From Bacteroidota bacterium (GTDB lineage: Bacteria > Bacteroidota > Bacteroidia > AKYH767-A > 2013-40CM-41-45): DNA of 33,530 nt. A model generated the notes under the pieces. The model searched no databases and was not told the DNA's origin. It saw only the letters and a program-made list of their open reading frames with translations. Within the stretch, counting starts at the first letter, position 1. Every line of letters begins with the position of its first letter. Below, piece by piece: positions 24,298-32,152 of the stretch. The position numbers were made by a program, and so were the translations under genes. The stretch covers positions 1-33,530 of the forward strand of contig PLYJ01000212.1 of NCBI GenBank assembly GCA_003151745.1. Direction: 5' to 3'.

Positions 24298-25806
24298 GTG
24301 AAAAAAATATTTATTTTATCAATAGCAATTTTCGTGGCGTTAACTAACTACGCTCAATCTTTTACCTCCGGAAACATTGTTGTGTTTGCTTCTGCTTCGA
24401 GCAATATTCCGGAATTAAACACAGCGATTGCCAACCAACCTGCCGTTGATCTCTGCGATGTTCCTATCATAGCGTCAGTGAGCAATAATAGCCCGGCTTG
24501 CTCCGGCGACACGCTGACCCTTATTTCAGATGCAACAGGAAGCGAAACACTTACTTATTCGTGGGCAGAGCCTAATAGCTTTTCATCAACATCGCAAAAT
24601 CCTTCTATATCCAATGTAACGGCGGCGGCAACAGGTACTTATACCGTGACAGTTACTAATGACTGCGGCTCTGCCACTGCAACTACAACAGTTGCAATTA
24701 ATGTGGCACCGTCATCTCTTATCGCATCCAGTAACAGCCCGGTTTGTGCCGGGACTAATATAAATCTCGCTTTATCCGCATCAGGAAGTCCAACGCTTAG
24801 ATATTCGTGGGCAGGTCCGAACGGTTTTACCTCGCCGTCTCAAAATCCTACCGTTGCAGTTGCCGTAGCCGGCACGTATTCTGTAACAGCTACCAATAGT
24901 TGTGGCTTTGCTACGGCTATCACAACAGTTATTGTTTTTACACCGCCGACCTCTGTTGCTACAACCAGTAATAGCCCGGTTTGCAGCGGGGCTAATTTAA
25001 GTCTGAGTTCATCCGGAAGCGGAAGTCCAACTCTTAGCTATTCATGGGCAGGCCCGAACGGCTTTACTTCCGCCTCTCAAAATCCCACCACATCTGCCGT
25101 AGCGGGTACTTACTCTGTTACAGTTACCAATAACTGCGGTCATATCACAGCCGGCATGTCAGTTACTATTAAAGTAACGCCATCATTTGTTACTGCATCA
25201 GGTGGTGGACCAAATTGTGCCGGGGCTGATGTAAATCTGAATTCCTCCGCTACCGGAGCCACATCCTATTCCTGGAGCGGCCCTAATAGTTTTACTTCTT
25301 TCTTACAAAACCCTTCCATCACAGCCGTTACAACCGCAGCATCCGGAATTTATATTGTAACAGCTACCAATAATAACTGTTCTGCCACTGCTACCGCATC
25401 GGTCAATATCAAGAGCAGTTCCACATCCAGCCAATCAGCAACAGCTTGTAGCAGTTATATATGGAACGGCACAACCTATACCAGTAGCGGGGACAAGGCT
25501 TATTCTACTCTCAACGCAGTCGGTTGCGATTCTGTTGCAACATTGCATCTGACTATCAACCACGGCTCATTGCAGACTCCTTTTATTTCAGGTGCTTTAT
25601 CTTACTGCGCCGGAGGATCAACAACTTTGAGCACCGACAGCTTCGCTTCTTATCTATGGTCCCCCGGCGGACAAACGACTCAGGCAATAAATATTACTTC
25701 CGGCGGAATTTATACAGTAACGGTTACCAATAATAGTGGGTTGTTCGGGTTCCTCAACTGTACCTGTTATTCAAAATGCTCTTCCTACACCTGTCATTTC
25801 GGGTAA
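24298..25806 (+). CDS. Multi-Ig/PKD-like secreted protein, N-terminal part (frameshifted)
   Basis: GTG start; signal peptide KKIFILSIAIFVALTNYA cut before Q. After a short head, tandem Ig/PKD-like repeats of about 80 residues follow (NSPVCAG/SG ... YSWAGPNGFTS ... GTYSVTVTN-CG), roughly residues 55-385. A module common in Bacteroidetes adhesins comes next (SATACSSYIWNGTTYTSSGD ... GCDSVATLHLTI), then an Ig-like repeat with YLWSPGGQTTQAIN. The frame leaves the homologous sequence at TNNSG near 25740 and runs into nonsense (LFGFLNCTCYSK) before stopping. Removing one G from GGG at 25738-25740 restores SGCSGSS and joins this frame to 25736-26167, which gives an intact gene of 24298-26167. The intact product would be a long surface stalk ending in a dockerin-like pair. 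Confidence 0.8.
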   Translation: MKKIFILSIAIFVALTNYAQSFTSGNIVVFASASSNIPELNTAIANQPAVDLCDVPIIASVSNNSPACSGDTLTLISDATGSETLTYSWAEPNSFSSTSQNPSISNVTAAATGTYTVTVTNDCGSATATTTVAINVAPSSLIASSNSPVCAGTNINLALSASGSPTLRYSWAGPNGFTSPSQNPTVAVAVAGTYSVTATNSCGFATAITTVIVFTPPTSVATTSNSPVCSGANLSLSSSGSGSPTLSYSWAGPNGFTSASQNPTTSAVAGTYSVTVTNNCGHITAGMSVTIKVTPSFVTASGGGPNCAGADVNLNSSATGATSYSWSGPNSFTSFLQNPSITAVTTAASGIYIVTATNNNCSATATASVNIKSSSTSSQSATACSSYIWNGTTYTSSGDKAYSTLNAVGCDSVATLHLTINHGSLQTPFISGALSYCAGGSTTLSTDSFASYLWSPGGQTTQAINITSGGIYTVTVTNNSGLFGFLNCTCYSKCSSYTCHFG

Positions 25807-26167
25807 TTCATCTTTTTGTCCACAAGATTCAACCGTTTTAAACGCCGGCAACTATATTTCTTATTTATGGTCGCCTGGTGGACAGACCAGTCAAACAATA
25901 AATGTTAATACCGCCGGAAGTTATCATGTAACAGTCGCAGACGTAAATGGTTGTTCGGATACTTCATCTGTCTTTACAGCTGCAATAGGTACAATACGTT
26001 CAGATTTTAATGTGGATGGCGTTGTGAACATCAGCGACTATCTTATGTTTGTAGTGTTATTCGACTCTCCCTGTACAAGTTGTCCGGAAGATCTGAACAA
26101 GGATGGCATAGTGGATGTTTACGACTATCTGATATTCCTTGGGGATTTTGGCAAAACATGCCGGTAA
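25736..26167 (+). CDS. Multi-Ig/PKD-like secreted protein, C-terminal part with double dockerin-like tail
   Basis: Continuation of the 24298 gene in the next frame; not an independent gene, since it lacks a signal peptide and its GTG start is arbitrary. It contains a second Ig-like unit (PTPVISGNSSFCPQDSTVLN, YLWSPGGQTSQTINVNTAGS) parallel to the last unit of the N-terminal part. Two dockerin/EF-hand-like loops follow: DFNVDGVVNISDYLMF and DLNKDGIVDVYDYLIFLG, separated by a Cys-containing linker (SPCTSCPE) and ending GKTCR. Duplicated calcium loops are the hallmark of type I dockerins, which bind cohesins. There is no T9SS sorting domain. A hairpin follows at 26199. Confidence 0.8.
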   Translation: MGCSGSSTVPVIQNALPTPVISGNSSFCPQDSTVLNAGNYISYLWSPGGQTSQTINVNTAGSYHVTVADVNGCSDTSSVFTAAIGTIRSDFNVDGVVNISDYLMFVVLFDSPCTSCPEDLNKDGIVDVYDYLIFLGDFGKTCR

Positions 26168-26198
26168 ATTAACAGGATCACTATATAAGCCTTTTGAA

Positions 26199-26236
26199 AA
26201 GTCCCTTCCACTAACATAGGTTGGGGCTTTTATATT
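26199..26236 (+). terminator. Probable terminator after the multi-Ig gene
   Basis: AAGTCCC (26199-26205) pairs with GGGGCTT (26223-26229), one G-T pair, followed by TTATATTATTT. Confidence 0.5.
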
Positions 26237-26367
26237 ATTTACAAACGATCCAATCACTTATTTTAAGAATTAGATAGCAATAATGTAACACTCTGCTAAA
26301 CATACCCTAATACAGTGGTTCTATCATTGTAGTATCAAATTTAACAAAAAACCTAAAACTTAAACTT

Positions 26368-26865
26368 GTGCTTACTCTTGTAACTAAAACATCTCAGAAA
26401 CATCAGCATGGAAGAATTTCAAATTCTTCTGTACGACAAGCAGGTTCTTCAATCAATCCTGTTGTAAGGCGTTTACCTCATGCATATGCTATGATGAACA
26501 ATACATCCGTGAATGAATCTGCCATGCAACCGGTTCGGACAAATGAAGCACTAAGCCATGATATATATGTTAGGATTAACTCTGTTTTTAAAAAAATCAG
26601 ACCGAAGGATATTTACCTGATAGAAGGGCTGTGTGATTATGTAAACATATACACGAGGGACGAACGTTATACTATTTATTCCACGATGCATGCCATATTA
26701 AAAAAGCTCCCGAAAACAGATTTTATGCGTGTGCACAGATCTTTTATTGTTCGCCTGGATTGCATTTCGTGTATAGAAAAAGATATGTTATCGGTTGAGA
26801 TAAGGTTAATTCCTGTAGGAAAAACTTACAAAACGAAAGTCATGTCAAAACTTAATCTTAGGTGA
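26368..26865 (+). CDS. Stand-alone LytTR-type DNA-binding regulator
   Basis: Protein of 165 residues if it starts at GTG 26368; ATG 26491 (residue 42) is an alternative that keeps the whole domain. Residues about 68-165 form a LytTR DNA-binding domain: YVRINSVFKKIRPKDIYLIE, DYVNIYTRDERYTIYSTM, ILKKLPKTDFMRVHRSFIV and a final GKTYKTKVMSKL. The usual receiver is absent and the N-terminal 60 residues are polar and probably disordered, so any signal input is unknown. LytTR proteins bind direct repeats near promoters. It sits between two cohesin/dockerin genes with ordinary spacing, so it may control this surface locus. Confidence 0.88.
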   Translation: MLTLVTKTSQKHQHGRISNSSVRQAGSSINPVVRRLPHAYAMMNNTSVNESAMQPVRTNEALSHDIYVRINSVFKKIRPKDIYLIEGLCDYVNIYTRDERYTIYSTMHAILKKLPKTDFMRVHRSFIVRLDCISCIEKDMLSVEIRLIPVGKTYKTKVMSKLNLR

Positions 26866-27022
26866 TAATATGTCAGTACAAAAAACATAAAAAGGAGAAA
26901 TGAGCCATACTTAAAATAAGCAAGATGAGCATGTACTTGTTTCCGAATTTGTTTTGTGCTTAGCACAATTTCTTTGACATTGCCGGATTTATATAGCATG
27001 ATAACATATCGTTTACTTAATG

Positions 27023-27066
27023 TTAATGTTTTGATTACACCCGGGAAGCTGAATTAAGCTTTTTTT
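27023..27066 (+). promoter_or_regulatory. Shared upstream element and leader hairpin, copy 2
   Basis: TTAATGTTTTGATTACACCC (+G) at 27023-27043 is the second copy of the element at 22780-22800. As in copy 1, a short hairpin (AAGCT 27046-27050 / AGCTT 27057-27061) with a T run ends about 20 bases before the ATG (27086). The stem sequences differ between copies while the architecture is kept. Confidence 0.6.
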
Positions 27067-27085
27067 GCATGTTAAAATTTAAATC

Positions 27086-27829
27086 ATGAAAAAGATCATA
27101 TTGACCATGCTTATTGCATTAACAGCAGGAGCAGGCGTTGTTATAGCCGGAAATCCCGGCAATGTCGGAAAATATCCAAGGGTCGCAGCCATTAATGCGC
27201 AGGACACAGTGGTCTTTGACCTCTCGCAAGCCACCACCTTCGGTGATGATGTGCAGTTTCCTGTATATATTATGTCAGATGATACCGTTAACGCTCTTGA
27301 TTTTTCATTTAAATTCAATCATGCCAATCTTATATATGATTCTATTATAAACCTCACCCTTCATTTACAGCCTGTTTCATATTACGATACCCTGGACTCT
27401 ATTGTGCGTTTTTCTTCCTTCAACACGGACAGGTATAAAAACGATACACCGATAGTAGCTATCCGTTTCACAACAATTTTTAATCCAATAAGCAGCTCAG
27501 ATTTGAGTACGATAAAAGTTTACCTTAATGGTAATCCTTGCAGCTATAAAATAATCAATTCAATTCCAACCGGCCTGTTGAATATTAAAGAAGATGAGTC
27601 CGTTAAGGTTTATCCAAACCCGGTAAGGGAAAAATTAAATATAGACCTGCCCGAAAAGGCAATCGTTGAATTGTTGGATGTTAGCGGCAAGCGGGTTATC
27701 GAACCGATAGCTGTTAATGGAAAGCAAAGTATATCCTTAAATACGCAGGATTTAGCAAATGGCATTTACATGATGAAAGTTTATAATGACGGGTTTCTAT
27801 CAATAAAAAAAGTTGTTATAAGTCAGTAA
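27086..27829 (+). CDS. Short cohesin-like protein with T9SS sorting domain
   Basis: Protein of 247 residues. Signal peptide about 1-21 (IILTMLIALTAGAGVVIA). A single cohesin-like domain at about 40-160 is close to that of the 22843 gene: DTVVFDLSQATTFGDDVQFP, SDDTVNALDFSFKFNHANL, STIKVYLNGNPCSYKIINS. It is followed directly by a T9SS type A domain at about 175-247 (VKVYPNPVREKLNIDLPEKA ... IYMMKVYNDGFLSIKKVVIS). The C-terminus resembles that of the 19202 scaffold closely (IYPNPANG ... VINK), which suggests duplication of a cohesin-plus-sorting cassette. Predicted location is the cell surface, with a protein-protein contact role. Function is inferred from domains only. Confidence 0.86.
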   Translation: MKKIILTMLIALTAGAGVVIAGNPGNVGKYPRVAAINAQDTVVFDLSQATTFGDDVQFPVYIMSDDTVNALDFSFKFNHANLIYDSIINLTLHLQPVSYYDTLDSIVRFSSFNTDRYKNDTPIVAIRFTTIFNPISSSDLSTIKVYLNGNPCSYKIINSIPTGLLNIKEDESVKVYPNPVREKLNIDLPEKAIVELLDVSGKRVIEPIAVNGKQSISLNTQDLANGIYMMKVYNDGFLSIKKVVISQ

Positions 27830-28033
27830 TAATCCACCTAATTGGTTTTGTTAGCATTCGGTCAAGCAATTGATGTAGAAGATGAAAAGCAGAATTAATT
27901 CAAGATGGTAGTTATTCTAAGACCATCCTGGGTGCAGGAAGGAAATTTAGGTCTTAGCGGGTTAAAGTAAAATGGCTGGAAACAGAATATGCAGCATCTT
28001 GGAATAAAGCCTCACGTAAATGGACACTAATGA
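27830..28033. other. Non-coding region with an 8-bp inverted repeat
   Basis: No intact gene. CTAAGACC (27917-27924) and GGTCTTAG (27950-27957) form an inverted repeat with a 25-base loop. The segment may be decayed coding DNA upstream of the TauD-like remnant, but I could not recognise a protein in it. Confidence 0.4.
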
Positions 28034-28168
28034 AATTTTTCAATGAGATTAGCCAAAGGAGATATGCAGTTCGTTTATAACACATGCCCTGTTGCACGAC
28101 CGTAAAGGGTTTGAAGATTCACCGGACGAATCACAAAAACGGAATCTCCTGCGCTTATGGCTTTCTGT
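28034..28168 (+). pseudogene. Remnant of a TauD/TfdA-family dioxygenase C-terminus
   Basis: Frame 28034-28081 reads NFSMRLAKGDMQFVYN. After one extra base (A28082) the next frame from 28083 reads HALLHDRKGFEDSPDESQKR followed by NLLRLWLSV. Joined, this matches the C-terminal pattern of TauD/TfdA-type Fe(II)/2-oxoglutarate dioxygenases (GDMQF-NH--LH-R--FED--E--R-LLRLWL), including the late His and the Arg that binds 2-oxoglutarate. An in-frame stop at 28031 and the absence of the N-terminal two thirds show a decayed fragment. A strong terminator follows directly. The motif match is from memory of the family and was not checked by search. Confidence 0.65.
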
Positions 28169-28175
28169 ACGGGTG

Positions 28176-28214
28176 ACCGATCCCACAGCATTGCGGGATC
28201 GGTTCTTTATTTTT
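28176..28214 (+). terminator. Strong intrinsic terminator
   Basis: ACCGATCCC (28176-28184) pairs perfectly with GGGATCGGT (28195-28203), loop of ten, followed by TCTTTATTTTT. It probably ended the lost dioxygenase gene. Confidence 0.85.
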
Positions 28215-28395
28215 AAGATAAAGAGAATCGCGAATTTATGGCGGGAATGGAAAATTACGTAAAAAGCACTTCTACAAGCAATAACAATGTTTTTATTTTC
28301 AGGAATCCACCCTTCGATTTTGCCATTAGATCGAAAAACTGTTGATTTGTAAGAAAAATTTCCTTCTTTGCACATTCTTTTAAAGATAGAAGTTA

Positions 28396-30591
28396 ATGAT
28401 AGCAAAAACGCTTCCCCGTGATAGGTATTTAATCAGATATTTTAAATCTGTCACCTATGGAATGAAAGCAGGAATTACTTTGCTTGCTTTCTTATTTTTT
28501 ATGATCACAGGCCCTTCGCCAGGCATAGCGCAGGTGCAACAGCCGGACACCACCGTTAAAGACCTGACCGAGTTAAGCCTCGATGATCTTATAAACGTGA
28601 AGGTGATTACCGCCTCCGGCACAGAGCAGACCATAGCCGAAGCGCCTGCCACCATGACTGTGATCACGGCTCAACAAATTGAAGAACGTGGATATGAACA
28701 ACTCGAAGATGCGCTGCGCGATGTGCTGGGCATTGATCTAATACACATTAACGGATATGCGCCTACGCTCATTTATTTCAGGGGTATGTATGGCGCAGAA
28801 AACCTGCGTGCCCTGCTGATGATTGATGACATTGTTGAAAACAATATTATCGGCAGCAACGATATGGCAGGCCCGGCATACAACCTGCATAATGTGCTGC
28901 GCATTGAAATAATCTGGGGGCCCGCTTCTTCGCTCTATGGGGCTGATGCCTTTGGCGGCGTCATTAACATCATTACCAAAAAAGGTTCGGAGATAAACGG
29001 AATAAAATACCAAAAAGGATTCGGCAGTTTTAATTCTTCTCTCGAAACCGTGATGATGGGTACAAAGAAATCAAACTTTGAGATTGCCGTTTCAGGCTCT
29101 ATGTATAGCACAGACGGACCACGGTTTACTAATATAGACCCAAACTACGACGGTTCGTATGTAGATAAGGCCTGGTCGTTTAACGGCTCTATCGCTTATG
29201 AAGCCGGAAAATCAAAAACAACACTGGCCGCGAGGGCTTATGAAACGCCAATGGGATGGGGCACCATTCTGCCTAACACTACAGTGTATTTCGGGCTTCC
29301 GTCACAGGGCAACTATAACTTAGGCGTGGTCGGCATTGCAGCGCACGATCTGCGCGGTGAAAAGCCGGGATTGGAAGATCCCTTTTCGCGCGTTTATTAC
29401 CTGCAGGAAGACTATGCAGCCAGCGAAAAATTAAAGCTCATGGGCAGAGTGACTTACCGTGAAACAGGCATAGGCGAAAATTCTTATGTCTATGTTGGCA
29501 TTACTCCAACTACGATGTATTATGTGCCCTACTCCAGCTATTCCAACCGAAGCCAGGCAGACCTTACCGCAGATTACACACTCTCCCGTCACCATCGTTT
29601 TTCTGCCGGTGTTCAGTACTACCAGGATAATGTCTCAGATGGAACTGATGGCGTAACGATTGATTCAAAAACAGTCTATCTGCTTGACGGGCGCGACACC
29701 TTATATAATCTCAACTCCACCTTCTTGCCCAGAAAATATAATATCAGGGATCATTTCGGCAGTTACCTGCAATATGTGCTTAGCACCAATCTTCTTAGAA
29801 AAACAGACTTTACCTTCGGAGGGCGTTATGATTATGATTCTTATTATGGATCGGAATTAACTCCCAGGTTTGCCATCGTGAACCAGCCTGCGGACAAGCT
29901 CACCATTAAGCTCATGTATGGCTCAGCCTTTCGCCCCCCTACCAGCACTGAAATTTATGAAGCATATCCAGGGTCTGTTCTCAAGGCCGAAAAAATTAAA
30001 ACGTATGAAGCAAATTTTATTTATACCCTTTCAAAAACATACCTCGTGCAGGTAAACGGCTTTCGTAATGAGCTTACGGATGCCATTGCCATCAGCAACC
30101 TGCCCACCACCAACCCGAATAAAAATCCAACTTCTGAAACCATCAATGGGATAGAAGCTAAGATGGATATGCTTTTCTCAAAACACTTCACCGGCTTTGT
30201 CAATTTCACTTACCAGGAAGGGAGAGGATCAAATACCATATTAGGTATCGTAGCCAACATTGCTGACATTGCTAAGGTGAAAGGCAATGCAGGAATAGCT
30301 GTGCATGTCAAAGACCTTTTCACAGTGAGCGTAATAGGGAACTGGATTGGCGAACGTTTATCACCAAGAACAGATCCTTATGGCGATGTAGATGGATATT
30401 TTTTAACCAACTTGGTTATCACCACCACTAAATTGGCAGATAAACATTTAAGCGCAAGCATTGATATCCGCAACCTGTTTAATGTAGTCTATGTAGATCC
30501 GGGATTCCGCGATGCAGACGGAAAAACAACATCCACTGTGCTTGAACAACCGGGCCGGACAACACTGCTTAAGTTTACAGTTACTTTTTAA
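28396..30591 (+). CDS. TonB-dependent receptor (CirA/BtuB-like) of a signalling operon
   Basis: Outer-membrane receptor of 731 residues from ATG 28396; ATG 28462 gives a shorter signal peptide (MKAGITLLAFLFFMITGPSP ... IA before Q) and may be the real start. After DLTELSLDDLINVKVITASG the plug domain runs from about residue 85 to 195 (APATMTVITAQQIEERGYEQ, YFRGMYGAENLRALLMIDDI, LRIEIIWGPASSLYGADAFG, GVINIITKKG). A 22-strand-type barrel follows and ends LLKFTVTF with a C-terminal Phe. The family takes up metal chelates or corrinoids, but receptors opening with LSLDDL-type sequence often sit beside YfiR and sensor kinases, as here. The next gene starts 33 bases downstream. Substrate unknown. 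Confidence 0.93.
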   Translation: MIAKTLPRDRYLIRYFKSVTYGMKAGITLLAFLFFMITGPSPGIAQVQQPDTTVKDLTELSLDDLINVKVITASGTEQTIAEAPATMTVITAQQIEERGYEQLEDALRDVLGIDLIHINGYAPTLIYFRGMYGAENLRALLMIDDIVENNIIGSNDMAGPAYNLHNVLRIEIIWGPASSLYGADAFGGVINIITKKGSEINGIKYQKGFGSFNSSLETVMMGTKKSNFEIAVSGSMYSTDGPRFTNIDPNYDGSYVDKAWSFNGSIAYEAGKSKTTLAARAYETPMGWGTILPNTTVYFGLPSQGNYNLGVVGIAAHDLRGEKPGLEDPFSRVYYLQEDYAASEKLKLMGRVTYRETGIGENSYVYVGITPTTMYYVPYSSYSNRSQADLTADYTLSRHHRFSAGVQYYQDNVSDGTDGVTIDSKTVYLLDGRDTLYNLNSTFLPRKYNIRDHFGSYLQYVLSTNLLRKTDFTFGGRYDYDSYYGSELTPRFAIVNQPADKLTIKLMYGSAFRPPTSTEIYEAYPGSVLKAEKIKTYEANFIYTLSKTYLVQVNGFRNELTDAIAISNLPTTNPNKNPTSETINGIEAKMDMLFSKHFTGFVNFTYQEGRGSNTILGIVANIADIAKVKGNAGIAVHVKDLFTVSVIGNWIGERLSPRTDPYGDVDGYFLTNLVITTTKLADKHLSASIDIRNLFNVVYVDPGFRDADGKTTSTVLEQPGRTTLLKFTVTF

Positions 30592-30623
30592 AGATATATG
30601 CCCATTCTCGGGATCAAAATTGT

Positions 30624-31139
30624 ATGAAGAGACTCTGTTGCCTCTTATTTTTATTTTCACTCACCGCATGGTCTCCTCCCCAAAAGGAAGTGGATGAATA
30701 TAATCTGAAAGCAGCTTTTATTTACAATTTCAGCAAGTATATAGATTGGGGACCGTATCAAAAGGGGAATGAATTTACCATCGGCGTTCTTGGCAACTCA
30801 CCCATCAGCAAGCCGCTTGCCGAAATAGCCATTACCAAAACAGTGAACAATAAAAAAATAGTTATCCTGCAATTTTTCAAGCCGCAGGACGTTACTTTTT
30901 GTAACATCCTGTTTATATCCCGGCATAACGCGTACGCTATGGACGGCTTTTTATCAAGACTTTCACAAGGCATGCTTACCATAGGGGAAGCGGAAGGAAT
31001 GTCAGAAGATGGCGCGGCTTTTAATTTTATCATAGCCGATAACAAGCTAAAGTTTGAAGCTAACTTGAAATCAATTTCAACTGCAGGATTAAAGGCAAGT
31101 TCAGAATTATTGCAGCATGCTATTATTGTGGATCAATAG
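30624..31139 (+). CDS. YfiR-like (DUF4154) periplasmic protein
   Basis: Protein of 171 residues, usual length for the family. Signal peptide about 1-19 (CCLLFLFSLTAWS). The mature part matches YfiR: EYNLKAAFIYNFSKYIDWG, then FTIGVLGNSPISKPLAEIA, KIVILQFFKPQDVTFCNILF (ISR), LTIGEAEGMSEDGAAFNFII and an ending with LKASSELLQHAIIV. In Pseudomonas YfiR is the periplasmic repressor of the CHASE8-containing cyclase YfiN. Here the next gene, 25 bases on, encodes a kinase with a CHASE8-like sensor, so YfiR probably senses a periplasmic or envelope state and acts on that kinase. Functional transfer is inference; the family assignment is firm. Confidence 0.9.
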   Translation: MKRLCCLLFLFSLTAWSPPQKEVDEYNLKAAFIYNFSKYIDWGPYQKGNEFTIGVLGNSPISKPLAEIAITKTVNNKKIVILQFFKPQDVTFCNILFISRHNAYAMDGFLSRLSQGMLTIGEAEGMSEDGAAFNFIIADNKLKFEANLKSISTAGLKASSELLQHAIIVDQ

Positions 31140-31164
31140 AACCTAATTAGCGTTTCTATTAAAA

Positions 31165-32100
31165 ATGTTTGAATTCCGTAATATATCTATAAAGAATAAG
31201 CTTGTATTGACGCAGGTTATTATTTCTGTTATTGTATTGGGACTTTGTTTTGCTGCTTTTGTAATCAGCGAGGCGAAAGGATATAAAGAACGCAAAGTTA
31301 AAAGCGTTATTACTATTGCGCAGGTAATCAGCACCGGTAGCAGCTCGGCGCTGCAATTTTTAGATAATGCTGCAGCCAACAGAATTCTTTCAGAATTAAA
31401 TGTGGAAAATGACATAGAAAATGCAGTCATTCTTGATAAAAAAGGGAATGTGTTTGCAAGCTATGCAAGGCAGGCAGTTGACACGTTTCACTTTGCACCG
31501 TTTCCTGTTAATGCTCCGCAATTTAAATATGAAAACAATTATCTTTTGGTAAATAACGAGATTATCAAGGATTATGAAATATTAGGTACCGTTTGTCTAA
31601 AGGTTGATTTGGCTCCTCTCAATGAAATAATAAAGCAGGAATTTGAAATAGGTCTTATACTTTTAATAATAGGAATATGTCTTTCTTTTTTAATTACTCT
31701 TTTTGTGCAAAGCTATATTTCAAAGCCGTTACTCTATCTTGTAGAAGTTATGCAGTCCATAACAGGAAGCAAAGATTATAAAAGCCGCGCTATAGTCAGA
31801 GGCAGAGATGAGATAAGCACCCTCAGCCGTGCATTTAATAACATGCTTGAACAAATTGAAAAGCGCGATAATGAAATGGAACTGCGAGTGAAGGAGCGAA
31901 CCAGTGAACTTGAATCGGCTAACAAAGAGCTTGAATCATTTTCTTATTCTGTTTCTCATGACATGCGTGCGCCGCTACGCGCCGTTAGCGGGTTTACTCA
32001 ATTGGTATCCAAGCGCTATGCAGACAAACTGGACGATGAAGGCAAAGATGCTTTGAAAATTATTAACAGCGAAGCTACTCGAATGGGGGCAATTAATTGA
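31165..32100 (+). CDS. CHASE8-like/HAMP sensor histidine kinase, N-terminal part (frameshifted)
   Basis: Residues 1-311 of a membrane sensor kinase. Segment order: TM1 about 13-34; periplasmic CHASE8-like sensor about 35-155 (VITIAQVISTGSSSALQFLD, NAAANRILSELNVENDIENA, KGNVFASYAR); TM2 about 160-182; HAMP about 183-238 (ISKPLLYLVEVMQSI ... RDEISTLSRAFNNMLEQIEK); coiled linker; HisKA with H265 in SFSYSVSHDMRAPLRAVSGF. The frame ends early at MGAIN. Removing one G from GGGGG at 32085-32089 restores MGQLIDDLLAFSRLG and joins the ATPase half, for an intact gene of 31165-32605. The CHASE8-like sensor parallels that of YfiN, which fits the upstream YfiR gene. Confidence 0.88.
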   Translation: MFEFRNISIKNKLVLTQVIISVIVLGLCFAAFVISEAKGYKERKVKSVITIAQVISTGSSSALQFLDNAAANRILSELNVENDIENAVILDKKGNVFASYARQAVDTFHFAPFPVNAPQFKYENNYLLVNNEIIKDYEILGTVCLKVDLAPLNEIIKQEFEIGLILLIIGICLSFLITLFVQSYISKPLLYLVEVMQSITGSKDYKSRAIVRGRDEISTLSRAFNNMLEQIEKRDNEMELRVKERTSELESANKELESFSYSVSHDMRAPLRAVSGFTQLVSKRYADKLDDEGKDALKIINSEATRMGAIN

Positions 32101-32152
32101 CGACCTGCTTGCTTTCTCACGCCTGGGAAAAAACGAGATTCAAAAATTCAGG

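Noticed and set aside
28049-28405. 118-residue minus-strand frame
   Set aside because: Runs opposite to the TauD-like remnant and across its terminator; no homologous features seen.
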